Below, piece by piece: positions 17,068-26,421 of a stretch of DNA of 64,000 nt. Source of the stretch: Flavisphingomonas formosensis (GTDB lineage Bacteria > Pseudomonadota > Alphaproteobacteria > Sphingomonadales > Sphingomonadaceae); assembly GCF_009755815.1 (NCBI RefSeq), contig NZ_WRPK01000002.1, positions 186,001 through 250,000 of the forward strand, read 5' to 3'. How positions within the stretch are numbered: the first letter of the stretch is position 1; the number at the start of each line of letters is the position of its first letter. The position numbers were made by a program, and so were the translations under genes. The notes below the pieces were generated by a model. The model was not told the origin of the DNA and ran no database searches. It saw only the letters and a list, made by a program, of their open reading frames with translations.

Positions 17068-17847
17068 CTACCGCTGCGACGACACGTTGCCGCCATCGAC
17101 GATGAACTCGGCGGCGGTAACGTAGCTCGCTTCCTCCGAAAGCAGGAAGCGGACGACCCGGCCGATCTCCTCCGGTTCGCCGAAGCGCTCGAGCAGGATG
17201 CGCTTCTCGAAATAGTCGCGGCCGAGCGCGTCCGCGGCGGGCTTGGTCATCGGCGTCATGATCATGCCGGGCGAGATGGCATTGACGCGGATACCGTCGC
17301 GGGCCAGCCTGTCGGCCAGAGAACGCACCAGCGAGAGCACGCCGCCCTTCGCCGCCGTGTAGATGGGGTTGACGCCGTTGCCGAGCGTCGCGTTGATCGA
17401 CGCGGTCGCCACCATCGCCGAGCCCGGATGGCGCCTCATGTCTTCGAGGAAGGCCTGCAGCAGCAGCACGATCGCGCGCAGATGGATCGCGATGCCGTCG
17501 TCCCAGCTCTCGATCGTGACGCCTTCCAGCGATCCGGTGTCGACGATGCCCGCGCAATGGACGAGTCCGCCGACCGAAGGCAGAGCAGCACGCGTCTCCT
17601 CCGCCGCCAGGGTGATCGCGGCGGGATCGCGCACATCGACGCCAAGCCCGAGCGCGACGACGCCATGGCTTTCCGCAATCTCGGCCGCCGCTTGCGCGGC
17701 GCGCGATTCCTGTATGTCCCACAGCGCGACCGGTCTCCCCACCGCCGCCAACGCCCGGGCCGAAGCAAGCCCGATGCCGGACGCGCCGCCGGTGATTACG
17801 ACGCCCGTGCCCGGCTGGCCGAGCCGCGGCTGCAAATCCATGTTCAT
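17068..17847 (-). CDS. Short-chain dehydrogenase/reductase
   Basis: The 259-aa classical SDR has 'VVITGGASGIGLASA' (cofactor glycines), 'LVHCAGIVD' (in place of the usual NNAG), catalytic Ser in 'TASINATLG', 'YTAAKGG' (Tyr-x-x-x-Lys), and the C-terminal 'FIVDGGNVSSQR'. Asp/Ile after the second strand ('ALWDIQES') suggests NAD preference. The start at 17847 is supported by AGGAGG nine bases upstream. It is divergent from the DUF885 gene. The substrate is unknown. Confidence 0.9.
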   Translation of the reverse strand: MNMDLQPRLGQPGTGVVITGGASGIGLASARALAAVGRPVALWDIQESRAAQAAAEIAESHGVVALGLGVDVRDPAAITLAAEETRAALPSVGGLVHCAGIVDTGSLEGVTIESWDDGIAIHLRAIVLLLQAFLEDMRRHPGSAMVATASINATLGNGVNPIYTAAKGGVLSLVRSLADRLARDGIRVNAISPGMIMTPMTKPAADALGRDYFEKRILLERFGEPEEIGRVVRFLLSEEASYVTAAEFIVDGGNVSSQR

Positions 17848-17984
17848 GGCATTCCCCCTCCTGTTGCCGGGCTTGTACCGGTCGCGATTCACCCAGACCG
17901 GAAGCTGTCTAATCCGCGCCCCCATTTGGCGTAAGCGCAAATCCCCTCTAGTTTCCGCGCCATCCGTAATCAGAGGATGAGACA

Positions 17985-19835
17985 ATGTCCCTCCGACCCC
18001 CGGCGCTCGATCGCCGCACGCTTCTCCAATCCGCCGCATCCGTCGCCTTTCTGGCCGTCGTGCCCCGCGTGGCGCTGGCTGCCCCTGCGCCTGCAAGCGC
18101 CTTCCGCACAACCATCGATGGCTTCGCCGAACAGATCCTCGCGCTCAGCCCCGAAACGGCGACGTCACTCGGGCTGGACAAGGGCGCGCGCGCGCCCCTG
18201 AAATCGCAGCTTTCGGATATTTCGCCGGCCAGCAACGCGCGCTGGACGGAGCAGGTCAAGGCAATGAAGCAGGCGCTCGGCCGGATCGATCCGGCGACGC
18301 TCGATGCCGCCGACCGGCTACGCTACGAGACGATTGGCTATGCCGCCGACCGCGGCATCGACGGACTTGCCTTCCCCTATGGCGCAGGCGGCGCGGCCTC
18401 CGGCTTCCAGGGCGGGGCCACGCCCTATATCGTCAGCCAGCAGAATGGCGCGGTCAGCAGCGTGCCGGAATTTCTCGATTCCCAGCACCTGATCGCCACG
18501 AGGGAGGATTGCGACGCCTATGTCGCGCGCGTCGCCGGCTTCGCGCGGCAGATCGACCAGGAGACCGCCCAGATCAAGGCCGATGCGGCGCGCGGCGTGA
18601 TGCCGCCGATTTTCATCGCCAAGACCACGCTCGGCCAGCTCAAGGGCTTCCGCGCGACGCCGGCGAGCGAACAGCGGCTCGTCTCCTCGCTCGCCACGCG
18701 GGCGCAGAAGGCGGGCGTGGCGGGCGATTGGGCGGCCCGATGCACGAAGCTGCTCGAAACCCAGGTCTATCCGGCGCTCGATCGCCAGATCGAGGCCTTC
18801 GCTGCCGCCACCGCTCGTGCGCCGGACACCGCCGGCGTGCAGCGGCTGCCCGACGGCGATGCTTATTATCACTGGGCGCTGCGCCTCGGCACCACCACGA
18901 CGATGAGCGCGGAGGAGATCCACCGCACCGGCCTTGCCCAGAATGAGGAGTTGAAGGGGCGGATGGACGCGCTCCTGAAGCAGCAGGGGCTGACCAAGGG
19001 CACGGTGGGCGAACGCACCCAGGCGCTCAACAAGGATCCACGCTTCCTCTATCCGGACACCGACGCCGGCCGCGCCGAGATCATCGCCTATCTCAACGGC
19101 CGCATCGCCGCGATCCGTCCGCTGCTGCCGCAGCTCTCGCATCTCGGCCTCAAGGCCGACGTGATAGTGAAGCGCGTGCCGCCCGACATCCAGGACGGCG
19201 CGGCACTCGGCTATATGAATTTCGCGTCGCTCGACGGCTCGCGTCCGGCCATTTACTACGTCAATCTGAAGACGACCGCACTCTGGCCGAAATATCAGCT
19301 CGCCACGCTGACCGCGCACGAAGGCATTCCCGGCCATACCTGGCAGGGCGCCTATCTCGCCGAACATCATGCGGAAATACCGCTGATCACCTCGCTGATG
19401 GGCTTCAACGCCTTCATCGAGGGCTGGGCGCTCTATGCGGAGCAGCTCGTGGCCGAACATGGCCTCTACAAGGACGATCCGTTCGGCGAGATCGGCTATC
19501 TGCAGGCGCAGCAATTCCGCGCGTGCCGCCTGGTGGCGGATACGGGCCTCCATGCCCAGGGCTGGAGCCGGCAGCAGACCGTGCAGTTCCTGATGAAGGA
19601 GACGGGGCGCGGCGTCGAGGCGATGACCAGCGAGACCGACCGTTACTGCGCATCGCCCGGCCAGGCCTGCGGCTACAAGGTCGGCCACAACGAGATCATC
19701 CGCCTGCGCGAGAAAGCGAAAGCCGCGCTCGGCGCGAAGTTCGATCTTGCCGCCTATGACGATGCGGTAGTGAAGACCGGCGGCGTGCCGCTCACCATCC
19801 TCGAACGCGCCATCGACGCCTTCATAGCGGGGTAA
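17985..19835 (+). CDS. Tat-exported DUF885 family protein (putative metallopeptidase-like)
   Basis: The 616-aa protein starts with a twin-arginine-type signal ('LDRRTLLQSAASVAFLAVVPRVALA'), so it should be exported folded. The body is DUF885: 'TLTAHEGIPGHTWQGAYLAEHH' carries an H-E-x-x-x-H motif, followed by 'FIEGWALYAEQL', a second acidic motif, the arrangement expected for a zinc metallopeptidase. 'GYKVGHNEIIRLREKAKAALG' is the conserved C-terminal end. Activity of the family is poorly established. ATG 17985 lies near a short purine run. Neighbours do not point to a specific role. Confidence 0.9.
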   Translation: MSLRPPALDRRTLLQSAASVAFLAVVPRVALAAPAPASAFRTTIDGFAEQILALSPETATSLGLDKGARAPLKSQLSDISPASNARWTEQVKAMKQALGRIDPATLDAADRLRYETIGYAADRGIDGLAFPYGAGGAASGFQGGATPYIVSQQNGAVSSVPEFLDSQHLIATREDCDAYVARVAGFARQIDQETAQIKADAARGVMPPIFIAKTTLGQLKGFRATPASEQRLVSSLATRAQKAGVAGDWAARCTKLLETQVYPALDRQIEAFAAATARAPDTAGVQRLPDGDAYYHWALRLGTTTTMSAEEIHRTGLAQNEELKGRMDALLKQQGLTKGTVGERTQALNKDPRFLYPDTDAGRAEIIAYLNGRIAAIRPLLPQLSHLGLKADVIVKRVPPDIQDGAALGYMNFASLDGSRPAIYYVNLKTTALWPKYQLATLTAHEGIPGHTWQGAYLAEHHAEIPLITSLMGFNAFIEGWALYAEQLVAEHGLYKDDPFGEIGYLQAQQFRACRLVADTGLHAQGWSRQQTVQFLMKETGRGVEAMTSETDRYCASPGQACGYKVGHNEIIRLREKAKAALGAKFDLAAYDDAVVKTGGVPLTILERAIDAFIAG

Positions 19836-19913
19836 CACCTCCATCCGGCCTGCGGGAGACGGCCGGGGCGAGAGCGTGAAAGCGGCCCTCTCCTAATTGG
19901 AAGAGGAAATACG

Positions 19914-19944
19914 AAAAAGGGGCGGACCCTTGCGGATCCGCCCC
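19914..19944 (-). terminator. Rho-independent terminator of the EF-hand gene
   Basis: On the minus strand an 8-base stem 'GGGGCGGA'/'TCCGCCCC' is followed by TTTTT (19918-19914). It begins 26 bases after the EF-hand stop and also faces the end of the DUF885 gene. Confidence 0.8.
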
Positions 19945-19969
19945 CTCTCCCATCGACCTGCTGCTCGGG

Positions 19970-20515
19970 TTAGGCCGACAGGAATGCCGCCAACTCGTCC
20001 GGCGAAACGCCGCCGTCCTTGTTGGTGTCCGCCTTGGCGAAGGCGCTGCCCGTGGCGTTCAGCACCTTGGTGGCGGCCAGATTCGAGGCTTTGCTCGCCT
20101 TGGTCTTCTCGACGGCCTTGGACACGTCGTTGCCCTTGGCGGCCATCACCCACTCGCCGAATTCCAGCGGGGTGAGCTTGCCCGTGTTCTTGGTGTCATA
20201 GGTAGCCCATTTGGACTGCACTTCGGCGACGACGCTCGGATTGGGCGTCGGTGCCGCCGTGGCGCTGGCCGTCTGGGTCGTGCTCGGTTCCGGCGCGGAC
20301 GCCGACTGGTCCGTGGTCGGCGCAGGGGCCGAGGCGGACTGATCTGTCGCAGACGTGGGCGCAGAGGCGGTCGTCGGCTGCGAGGTGGTGGTCGAAGCGG
20401 CCGGCGCGGTTGCGCTGCTGTCCGGGGTTCCCTGGCTGGCCGGCATATCCTGGGCGATGGCCACACCAGCGGTCGCGAGCATCGTCGCGCCGGCAAGGGC
20501 GATAAGACGATTCAT
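19970..20515 (-). CDS. Secreted EF-hand protein with Ala/Ser/Thr/Pro linker
   Basis: The 181-aa protein has a signal peptide ('LIALAGATMLATAGVAIA', cleaved near residue 21), then about 80 residues of low-complexity Ala/Ser/Thr/Pro including the repeated 'TDQSASAP'. Two EF-hand-like loops follow: a degenerate one in 'WATYDTKNTGKLTPLEF' and a canonical one 'DTNKDGGVSPDE' near the C terminus. It is probably a periplasmic or surface calcium-binding protein. The start at 20515 has GGAGAG four bases upstream. It is divergent from purB. Confidence 0.88.
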   Translation of the reverse strand: MNRLIALAGATMLATAGVAIAQDMPASQGTPDSSATAPAASTTTSQPTTASAPTSATDQSASAPAPTTDQSASAPEPSTTQTASATAAPTPNPSVVAEVQSKWATYDTKNTGKLTPLEFGEWVMAAKGNDVSKAVEKTKASKASNLAATKVLNATGSAFAKADTNKDGGVSPDELAAFLSA

Positions 20516-20730
20516 AAATCTCTCCAATCTGATCTGCACCGGAGCGAGGGGGAAGTGCGCTGCGGTCTGGTGTGTCGAACGTACCGATTTCGAATCTGTT
20601 GCGGCTCCGTGACCTTCCTCTCCGATTCTCGCCCGTGAATCGTTCAGATTCTGCGACGAACCGACTTTGTTGAAGCCTTCGGGCACCTCTGCTACCCGGC
20701 GGGCTGACATTCCCTTTGCAGGACGCACGC

Positions 20731-22041
20731 ATGATCCCCCGCTATTCGCGGCCCGATATGGTCGCCATCTGGACGCCCGAGACCAAGTTCGAGATCTGGT
20801 TCGAGATCGAGGCGCATGCGACCGACGCGCTCGCCCAGCTGGGCGTGGTTCCCAAGGATGCCGCCGAACGCATCTGGGCGGCGCATCGCGAGGCCGGCCC
20901 CTTCGACATCGAGCGTATCGATGCGATCGAGGCGGAAACCAAGCATGACGTGATCGCCTTCCTCACCCATGTTTCCGAGCGGACCGGCCCGGAAGCACGC
21001 TTCCTGCATCAGGGCATGACCTCCTCCGACGTGCTCGACACCTGCCTCGCCGTGCAGCTCGCCCGCGCCACCGACCTGCTGCTCGCCGATATCGACAAGC
21101 TGCTCGAAGTGCTGAAGCGCCGGGCCTATGAGCATAAGCTCACCCCCACTATCGGCCGCAGCCACGGCATCCATGCCGAGCCGGTGACATTCGGCCTCAA
21201 GCTGGCCGAAGCCTATGCCGAGTTCGCCCGCAACCGCACCCGCCTCGCCGCCGCCCGCGCGGACATCGCCACCTGCGCCATCTCCGGTGCGGTCGGCACC
21301 TTCGCCAACATCGATCCGCGCATCGAGGCCTATGTCGCCGAAAAGATGGGGCTGACCGTCGAACCCGTCTCCACCCAGGTGATCCCGCGTGATCGCCACG
21401 CGATGTTCTTCGCGACGCTGGGCGTCATCGCCTCCTCGATCGAGCGCGTCGCCGTCGAGATTCGTCACCTGCAGCGCACCGAGGTGCTGGAGGCGGAGGA
21501 ATATTTCTCGCCGGGCCAGAAGGGCTCATCGGCGATGCCGCACAAGCGCAACCCGGTGCTGACCGAGAATCTCACAGGCCTCGCGCGCATGGTGCGCGGC
21601 TATGTGACGCCCGCGCTGGAGAATGTCGCGCTGTGGCACGAGCGGGACATCAGCCACTCCTCGGTCGAGCGCTATATCGGCCCCGATGCCACCATCACGC
21701 TCGATTTCGCGCTCGCGCGGCTTACCGGCGTGATCGACAAGTTGCTGGTCTATCCGGCGCGCATGCAGAAGAATTTGGACAAGATGGGCGGCCTCGTCCA
21801 TTCGCAACGCGTGCTGCTGGCGCTCACCCAGGCGGGCGTGAGCCGCGAGGACGCCTATCGCCTCGTCCAGCGCAACGCGATGAAGGTATGGGAATCGGAT
21901 GGCGCGCTTTCGCTGCTCGATCTGCTCAAGGCTGATCCGGAAGTGACGGCCGCGCTCTCTCCCACCGAACTCGAGGAAAAGTTCGATCTCGGCTACCATC
22001 TGAAGAATGTCGATACGATCTTCGATCGGGTCTTCGGATGA
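20731..22041 (+). CDS. purB: Adenylosuccinate lyase
   Basis: The 436-aa enzyme acts twice in purine synthesis (SAICAR to AICAR, adenylosuccinate to AMP). The fumarase-superfamily signature 'GSSAMPHKRNPVLTEN' contains the mobile catalytic serine loop; 'TSSDVLDT' and 'GRSHGIHAEP' hold the catalytic His residues. AGGA at 20720 supports ATG 20731 rather than an upstream TTG. The stop overlaps the heme oxygenase start as ATGA, so purB is translationally joined to two light-sensing genes, an unusual arrangement. Confidence 0.96.
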   Translation: MIPRYSRPDMVAIWTPETKFEIWFEIEAHATDALAQLGVVPKDAAERIWAAHREAGPFDIERIDAIEAETKHDVIAFLTHVSERTGPEARFLHQGMTSSDVLDTCLAVQLARATDLLLADIDKLLEVLKRRAYEHKLTPTIGRSHGIHAEPVTFGLKLAEAYAEFARNRTRLAAARADIATCAISGAVGTFANIDPRIEAYVAEKMGLTVEPVSTQVIPRDRHAMFFATLGVIASSIERVAVEIRHLQRTEVLEAEEYFSPGQKGSSAMPHKRNPVLTENLTGLARMVRGYVTPALENVALWHERDISHSSVERYIGPDATITLDFALARLTGVIDKLLVYPARMQKNLDKMGGLVHSQRVLLALTQAGVSREDAYRLVQRNAMKVWESDGALSLLDLLKADPEVTAALSPTELEEKFDLGYHLKNVDTIFDRVFG

Positions 22042-22589
22042 AGCATGGCCCGCGCTTCGCTCTGCGTGACGCGACAGCGGGCTGCCACGAACGGGTCGAT
22101 GCGGCATTCGGCCGCTTCGACCTGGCCGATCGGGCCGGCTATGGCCGCTTCCTGAGCGCCCATGCGCGGGCCTTTCTGCCCGCGGAGGCGGTGCTCGACG
22201 CCGCCGACACCGAGACCGTGTTGCCGGACTGGTCCTCCCGGCGGCGAGCCGACCGGTTGAGGACGGACATGGCGGTGCTGGAGATCGCCGTCCCTCCGCC
22301 CCTCGCCTTGCCCCCTCCGGATAACCCGGCCGCAATATGGGGCATGCTCTATGTGCTCGAAGGATCGCGCCTCGGCGGCGCGATGCTTTCCCGCCGAATT
22401 GACCCTCGCTTTCCCAAAAAATACCTTAATTCAGATCAAAATGGTGCGGATTGGCGGAACTTCCTGCGCCAGTTAGAGGTTTCGCTGGATTACGCGGCCG
22501 CGCTTGCGGCCGCGACGATTGCAGCTGAGACCCTGTTCGCGCTTTTCGAACAGGCGGCATGGCTCGAATGGGAGGCCGCCACCGAGTGA
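22038..22589 (+). CDS. bphO: Biliverdin-producing heme oxygenase
   Basis: The 183-aa protein has the proximal heme ligand region 'ATAGCHERVD' (His17) and the distal helix 'GMLYVLEGSRLGGAML', the hallmark of bacterial heme oxygenases. It opens heme to biliverdin, the chromophore of the phytochrome encoded next. The start overlaps the purB stop, and its own stop overlaps the GTG start of the phytochrome (GTGA). The middle of the gene is somewhat lower in GC ('CCCAAAAAATACCTTAATTC' near 22413). Confidence 0.93.
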   Translation: MKHGPRFALRDATAGCHERVDAAFGRFDLADRAGYGRFLSAHARAFLPAEAVLDAADTETVLPDWSSRRRADRLRTDMAVLEIAVPPPLALPPPDNPAAIWGMLYVLEGSRLGGAMLSRRIDPRFPKKYLNSDQNGADWRNFLRQLEVSLDYAAALAAATIAAETLFALFEQAAWLEWEAATE

Positions 22590-25156
22590 CGGAGAGCGCG
22601 TTCAAGGTCGATCTCACCAACTGTGATCGAGAGCCCATCCACATATTGGGCGCGATCCAGCCCTTCGGTTTCCTGATCGCGCTTTCGTCGGACTGGCTCA
22701 TCTCCCGCGTATCGGCCAACATCGCCGGATTGCTCGGCCAAACGCCCGAGGATCTCCTCGGCACCGCACTGTCGCAATGGATCGGCGCGGAGGCAATGCA
22801 CTCGATCCGCAACCGAATGACGATGCTGCGCGGCGAGGATGCCGCCGAGCGGATGTTCGGTATCGCCCTCGATCCGGGCGGAAGGCGCTACGATATCGCG
22901 CTGCACATGGCGGCCGGCGGCCTGGTACTGGAGTTCGAACCGAGCCCCACCAGCGGCGAGGGCGATCCGACCGGCACGATCCGGCAGATGATGAACCGTC
23001 TGGATCAGGCCGAGACGCTGCTCGCCTTCTTTCGCGAAGGTGCACGGCAGGTCCGCGCGCTGACCGGTTTCGACCGGGTGATGGTCTATCGCTTCGACGA
23101 CACCGGATCGGGCGAGGTGGTGGCCGAGGCGGCGCGCTCCGGCATCGGCAGCTTCCTGGGGCTGCACTATCCGGCCACCGACATTCCGCAGCAGGCACGC
23201 ACCCTCTACGTCCGCAATATCTTTCGTATCATCGCGGACGTCGCGGCGACGCCGGTTCCGATCGTGCCGCAGATCAACGCGCATGGCGCGCCGCTGGACC
23301 TGTCGCTCTCGGTGCTGCGCGCCGTCTCGCCGATCCATATCGAATATCTCACCAATATGGGCGTCGGCGCCTCCCTTTCGCTCTCGATCGTGATCGACGG
23401 CAAGCTCTGGGGCCTGTTCGCCTGTCATCACTATGGCGCGCGCCTGCCCGGGCTCGAGCGGCGCTCGGTCTGCGAGTTGTTCGGCCAGATGTTCGCGATG
23501 AAGCTGGAATCGCGCGAACGCCAGGCCGCGGCGGACTATCTGCGCACCGCGCGTGACACGGCCGACCGGCTGCTGACCGCGGTGGCCGGTGATGCCAGCC
23601 TGCTCGACGATCCGGTATGGCTTGGCGAGACGCTGTCGCGCGTCATCCAGGCGGACGGCATCGGCGTCTGGATCGACGGCCGGATAGCACTCTCGGGGAT
23701 GACGCCGAACGAGGCCCAGTTTCGCGCGCTCGTCCGCACGCTCAACACCGCCGCCGCCGGCAAGGTCTTCTCCACGGACTGCATCTCGGCGATCGAGCCG
23801 GGCGGCCAAGCCTATTCGGAGGTCGCCGCCGGCATGCTGGCGCTGCCCATCTCCCGCACGCCGCGGGACTATGTGGTGCTGTTCCGGCAGGAAATCGTGC
23901 GGACGGTGCGCTGGGCCGGCGATCCCCGCAAGCCGGTGGAATATGGCCCAAACGGCCCCCGCCTTACGCCGCGCAAGAGCTTCGAGGCATGGTCCGAACT
24001 GGTGCGCGGCAAGTCACGCGCCTTCTCCGCCGCGGAAACGCGCGTCGCCGAAACGCTGCGCGCGACGCTGATCGAGATCGTGCTGCGCATGTCCGATCAG
24101 GCGCATGCCGAGCGCCAGCTTGCCACCGAGCGCCAGGATCTGCTGATCGCCGAGCTCAATCACCGCGTGCGCAACATATTGAGCCTGATCCGCGGGCTCG
24201 TCCGCCAGTCGACCGCCTCGTCCGGTTCGCTCGACGATTATATCCGCGACATAGACGGACGCATCCATGCCCTCGCCCGCGCGCACAACCAGATCACACG
24301 CGATCATTGGGGGCCCGCCTCGCTACGCGGCCTGATCGAGACGGAAGCTGCCGCCTATCTCGGCCAGCGCGCGGATCGGGTGGCGATGGGCGGGCCGGAA
24401 ATCCTGCTCAACCCGCACGCTTTCTCGACGCTGGCGCTCGTCCTGCACGAGCTGATGACCAACAGCGCCAAATATGGCGGCCTGTCCGACAGCGGCCGGA
24501 TAGACCTGCGATGGGATCTGGACGAGGATGGCGATCTAGGACTCTTCTGGCGCGAAAGCGGCGGTCCCGTGGTGCAGGCGCCTGTCCGGCAGGGCTTCGG
24601 CAGCGTGATCATCCACCGTTCCATTCCCTACGACCTCGGCGGGCGGGCTGAGATACGTTATGCGCTGACGGGGCTCGAAGCGGACTTCTGCATACCCGCG
24701 CGCCACATCGTGCGCGGCCGGATCGAGCATTCGGTGGAGGAGTTGTCCGTTCCCGAACCCGCCACCGATGCGATCACCGGTGCGGTGACGGCCCAGCCGC
24801 TCAGCGGGCTCACCGCTCTGCTCGTCGAGGATAGCCTGATCATCGCTATCGACGCCGAGGATATTCTCTACCAGCTTGGCGCAGCCCGCGTGCTGACCGC
24901 GGCAACGATTCGCCAGGCACTGGAGGAAATAGAGCGCGAGCCGCCATCGATCGCGATGCTCGACGTCAATCTCGGCGACCAGACCAGCCTGCCGATCGCC
25001 GACTGCTTGGCCGCGCGCGGCATCCCTTTCCTCTTCGCCACCGGCTATGGCGAGCAGGCTGCGCTGCCGCCCGCCTACGCCGCTGTCGAGGTGCTGCAGA
25101 AACCCTACACGATCGACGGCATCGCAGCGGCGCTGCGCCGGCTTACACCGCGCTGA
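22586..25156 (+). CDS. bphP: Bacteriophytochrome with HWE histidine kinase and receiver domain
   Basis: An 856-aa cytosolic red/far-red photoreceptor. Order: PAS/GAF (about residues 10-310) with the biliverdin-binding Cys13 in 'LTNCDREPIHILGAIQPFG', 'HYPATDIPQQAR' and 'SPIHIEYLTNMGV'; PHY (about 320-505) with the tongue motif 'PRKSFEAWSE'; HWE kinase with phospho-His526 in 'ELNHRVRN', N box 'LHELMTNSAKYGG' and 'LFWRESGG'; receiver at about 745-856 with Asp793. Start GTG 22586 overlaps the bphO stop and has GGGAGG ten bases upstream; ATG 22559 is possible. The usual PHG is PFG here. It has no output DNA-binding domain, so it must signal to another protein. Confidence 0.93.
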   Translation: MTESAFKVDLTNCDREPIHILGAIQPFGFLIALSSDWLISRVSANIAGLLGQTPEDLLGTALSQWIGAEAMHSIRNRMTMLRGEDAAERMFGIALDPGGRRYDIALHMAAGGLVLEFEPSPTSGEGDPTGTIRQMMNRLDQAETLLAFFREGARQVRALTGFDRVMVYRFDDTGSGEVVAEAARSGIGSFLGLHYPATDIPQQARTLYVRNIFRIIADVAATPVPIVPQINAHGAPLDLSLSVLRAVSPIHIEYLTNMGVGASLSLSIVIDGKLWGLFACHHYGARLPGLERRSVCELFGQMFAMKLESRERQAAADYLRTARDTADRLLTAVAGDASLLDDPVWLGETLSRVIQADGIGVWIDGRIALSGMTPNEAQFRALVRTLNTAAAGKVFSTDCISAIEPGGQAYSEVAAGMLALPISRTPRDYVVLFRQEIVRTVRWAGDPRKPVEYGPNGPRLTPRKSFEAWSELVRGKSRAFSAAETRVAETLRATLIEIVLRMSDQAHAERQLATERQDLLIAELNHRVRNILSLIRGLVRQSTASSGSLDDYIRDIDGRIHALARAHNQITRDHWGPASLRGLIETEAAAYLGQRADRVAMGGPEILLNPHAFSTLALVLHELMTNSAKYGGLSDSGRIDLRWDLDEDGDLGLFWRESGGPVVQAPVRQGFGSVIIHRSIPYDLGGRAEIRYALTGLEADFCIPARHIVRGRIEHSVEELSVPEPATDAITGAVTAQPLSGLTALLVEDSLIIAIDAEDILYQLGAARVLTAATIRQALEEIEREPPSIAMLDVNLGDQTSLPIADCLAARGIPFLFATGYGEQAALPPAYAAVEVLQKPYTIDGIAAALRRLTPR

Positions 25157-25190
25157 TCATGTTTCGACATGGATGAAGCATGATCAGAGC

Positions 25191-25967
25191 CTATCCCCCG
25201 AACAGCTCCAGCAGGTTGATCTGCCCGGTATGGGCGGTGACGCCGCCGTCGACCACGAAATTCTGCCCGGTGATGTAGGAGGCGTCCCGGGACGCGAGGA
25301 AGGCTACCAGGCCTGACACTTCCTCTACTCGGCCGGCGCGGCCCATCGGGATCTTGCCGTGCCATATCTCGCGAATTTCGGGCGGGGTCTGGCTGGTCGC
25401 GGGGGTCATGATCAGGCCGGGGCTGACGCAGTTGATGCGGATCCCGTCCTTCGCATGATCGAGCGCGACCGAACGGGTGAAATTGATCACGCCCGCCTTG
25501 GCCGCATTATAGGCATGAAAGCCGTAATCGGCGCCGACGCCGCAGATGGACGAGATGTTGATCACCGATCCGCCCGTCTTGATGATGTGCGGAATGGCGA
25601 AGCGGCAGCCGTAGAAGATCGAATCCAGATCGGTCGCCATCACATGATGCCAGATCGCGGGATCGATCGTGGTCACCTTGCCGAGCATGCCCGATCCGGC
25701 ATTGTTGACCAGCACGTCGATCCGGCCGAATTCGGCGATGGTGAAATCGATCAGCGCCTCGATATCGGCGGGCTTGCTGACATCCGCGACCTTGTGGCGC
25801 AGCCCGTCCCCGCCGCCCATTTTGTCAACCTGCTCGGCCAGGGTGGCTTCGGTGCGTCCGGCGAGCACGACGCGCGCGCCCTCCGCGGCGAAACGTTCTG
25901 CGATGCTGGCGCCAATGCCAGCGGCCGCCCCGGTTACGATCACCACCTGATCCGTAAATCTGTCCAT
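25191..25967 (-). CDS. Short-chain dehydrogenase/reductase
   Basis: The 258-aa classical SDR has 'VVIVTGAAAGIGASIAERF', 'DVLVNNAGSG', catalytic Ser in 'INISSICGV', 'YNAAKAG' and 'FVVDGGVTAHTG'. 'VVLAGRTE' after the second strand suggests NADP preference. GGAGAGG just upstream supports ATG 25967. It converges on bphP with 34 bases between. The substrate is unknown. Confidence 0.9.
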   Translation of the reverse strand: MDRFTDQVVIVTGAAAGIGASIAERFAAEGARVVLAGRTEATLAEQVDKMGGGDGLRHKVADVSKPADIEALIDFTIAEFGRIDVLVNNAGSGMLGKVTTIDPAIWHHVMATDLDSIFYGCRFAIPHIIKTGGSVINISSICGVGADYGFHAYNAAKAGVINFTRSVALDHAKDGIRINCVSPGLIMTPATSQTPPEIREIWHGKIPMGRAGRVEEVSGLVAFLASRDASYITGQNFVVDGGVTAHTGQINLLELFGG

Positions 25968-26213
25968 TCGCCTCTCCCCGGCCGGGTCTGCCCCGTCGCG
26001 CAGCACGAAATGCCCGTTCGGGCCGATCGGGTCGAGCCCGCACCTGCTGTGGATCACCGCCATTTTTGCGATTGTCGCGCGAGACGACACCGGGCGGGAT
26101 CGCCAGAAAAAATCGCCGGGATGGACAGGCTCGTACGAACCGCGTCCATCCTGGTGCAGGCGATCACAATGAGCCCGCCCGGCCATGACCAGCGAAGAGC
26201 GGCAAAGTGCAAG

Positions 26214-26327
26214 ATGAGCGAGGCTAAAACGTTCCGCATACGGATCGATCTCGACTTTTCTACGCTGCCGATCGGAGTCCAGCTCTATGATGGGCGGAGA
26301 TTAAAGCGCTCAAAGGGTAAGAAATAA
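26214..26327 (+). CDS. Possible 37-aa small protein
   Basis: An ATG-started frame encodes 'MSEAKTFRIRIDLDFSTLPI' and ends in a basic tail ('RRLKRSKGKK'). No convincing ribosome site precedes it, and no family is recognised. It could be a decayed gene end or chance. Included only because it fills an otherwise empty gap. Confidence 0.2.
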   Translation: MSEAKTFRIRIDLDFSTLPIGVQLYDGRRLKRSKGKK

Positions 26328-26351
26328 AAATAATAGGCGTGATGCCGCTCA

Positions 26352-26416
26352 CAGTCCCCTGCGATCATCGTCCGCATAGAGGGCGCGACCGTTCGATCGT
26401 CATATATGGGGGACTG
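26352..26416 (+). promoter_or_regulatory. Inverted repeat spanning the autotransporter leader
   Basis: CAGTCCCC and GGGGACTG form perfect 8-base arms 49 bases apart. The right arm overlaps the only plausible ribosome site (GGGGA) of ATG 26422. Pairing in the mRNA would hide that site. This is an inference from sequence only. Confidence 0.35.
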
Positions 26417-26421
26417 CTAGC

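Larger units (their letters stand above)
25968..26421. other. 454-base intergenic region before the autotransporter
   Basis: The left part is GC-rich and holds the SDR promoter; the right part becomes less GC-rich. The only coding candidate is a 37-codon frame at 26214-26327 listed separately. At its right end an inverted pair CAGTCCCC (26352-26359) and GGGGACTG (26409-26416) flanks the leader of the autotransporter. No tRNA, riboswitch or repeat copy was recognised. Confidence 0.6.
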
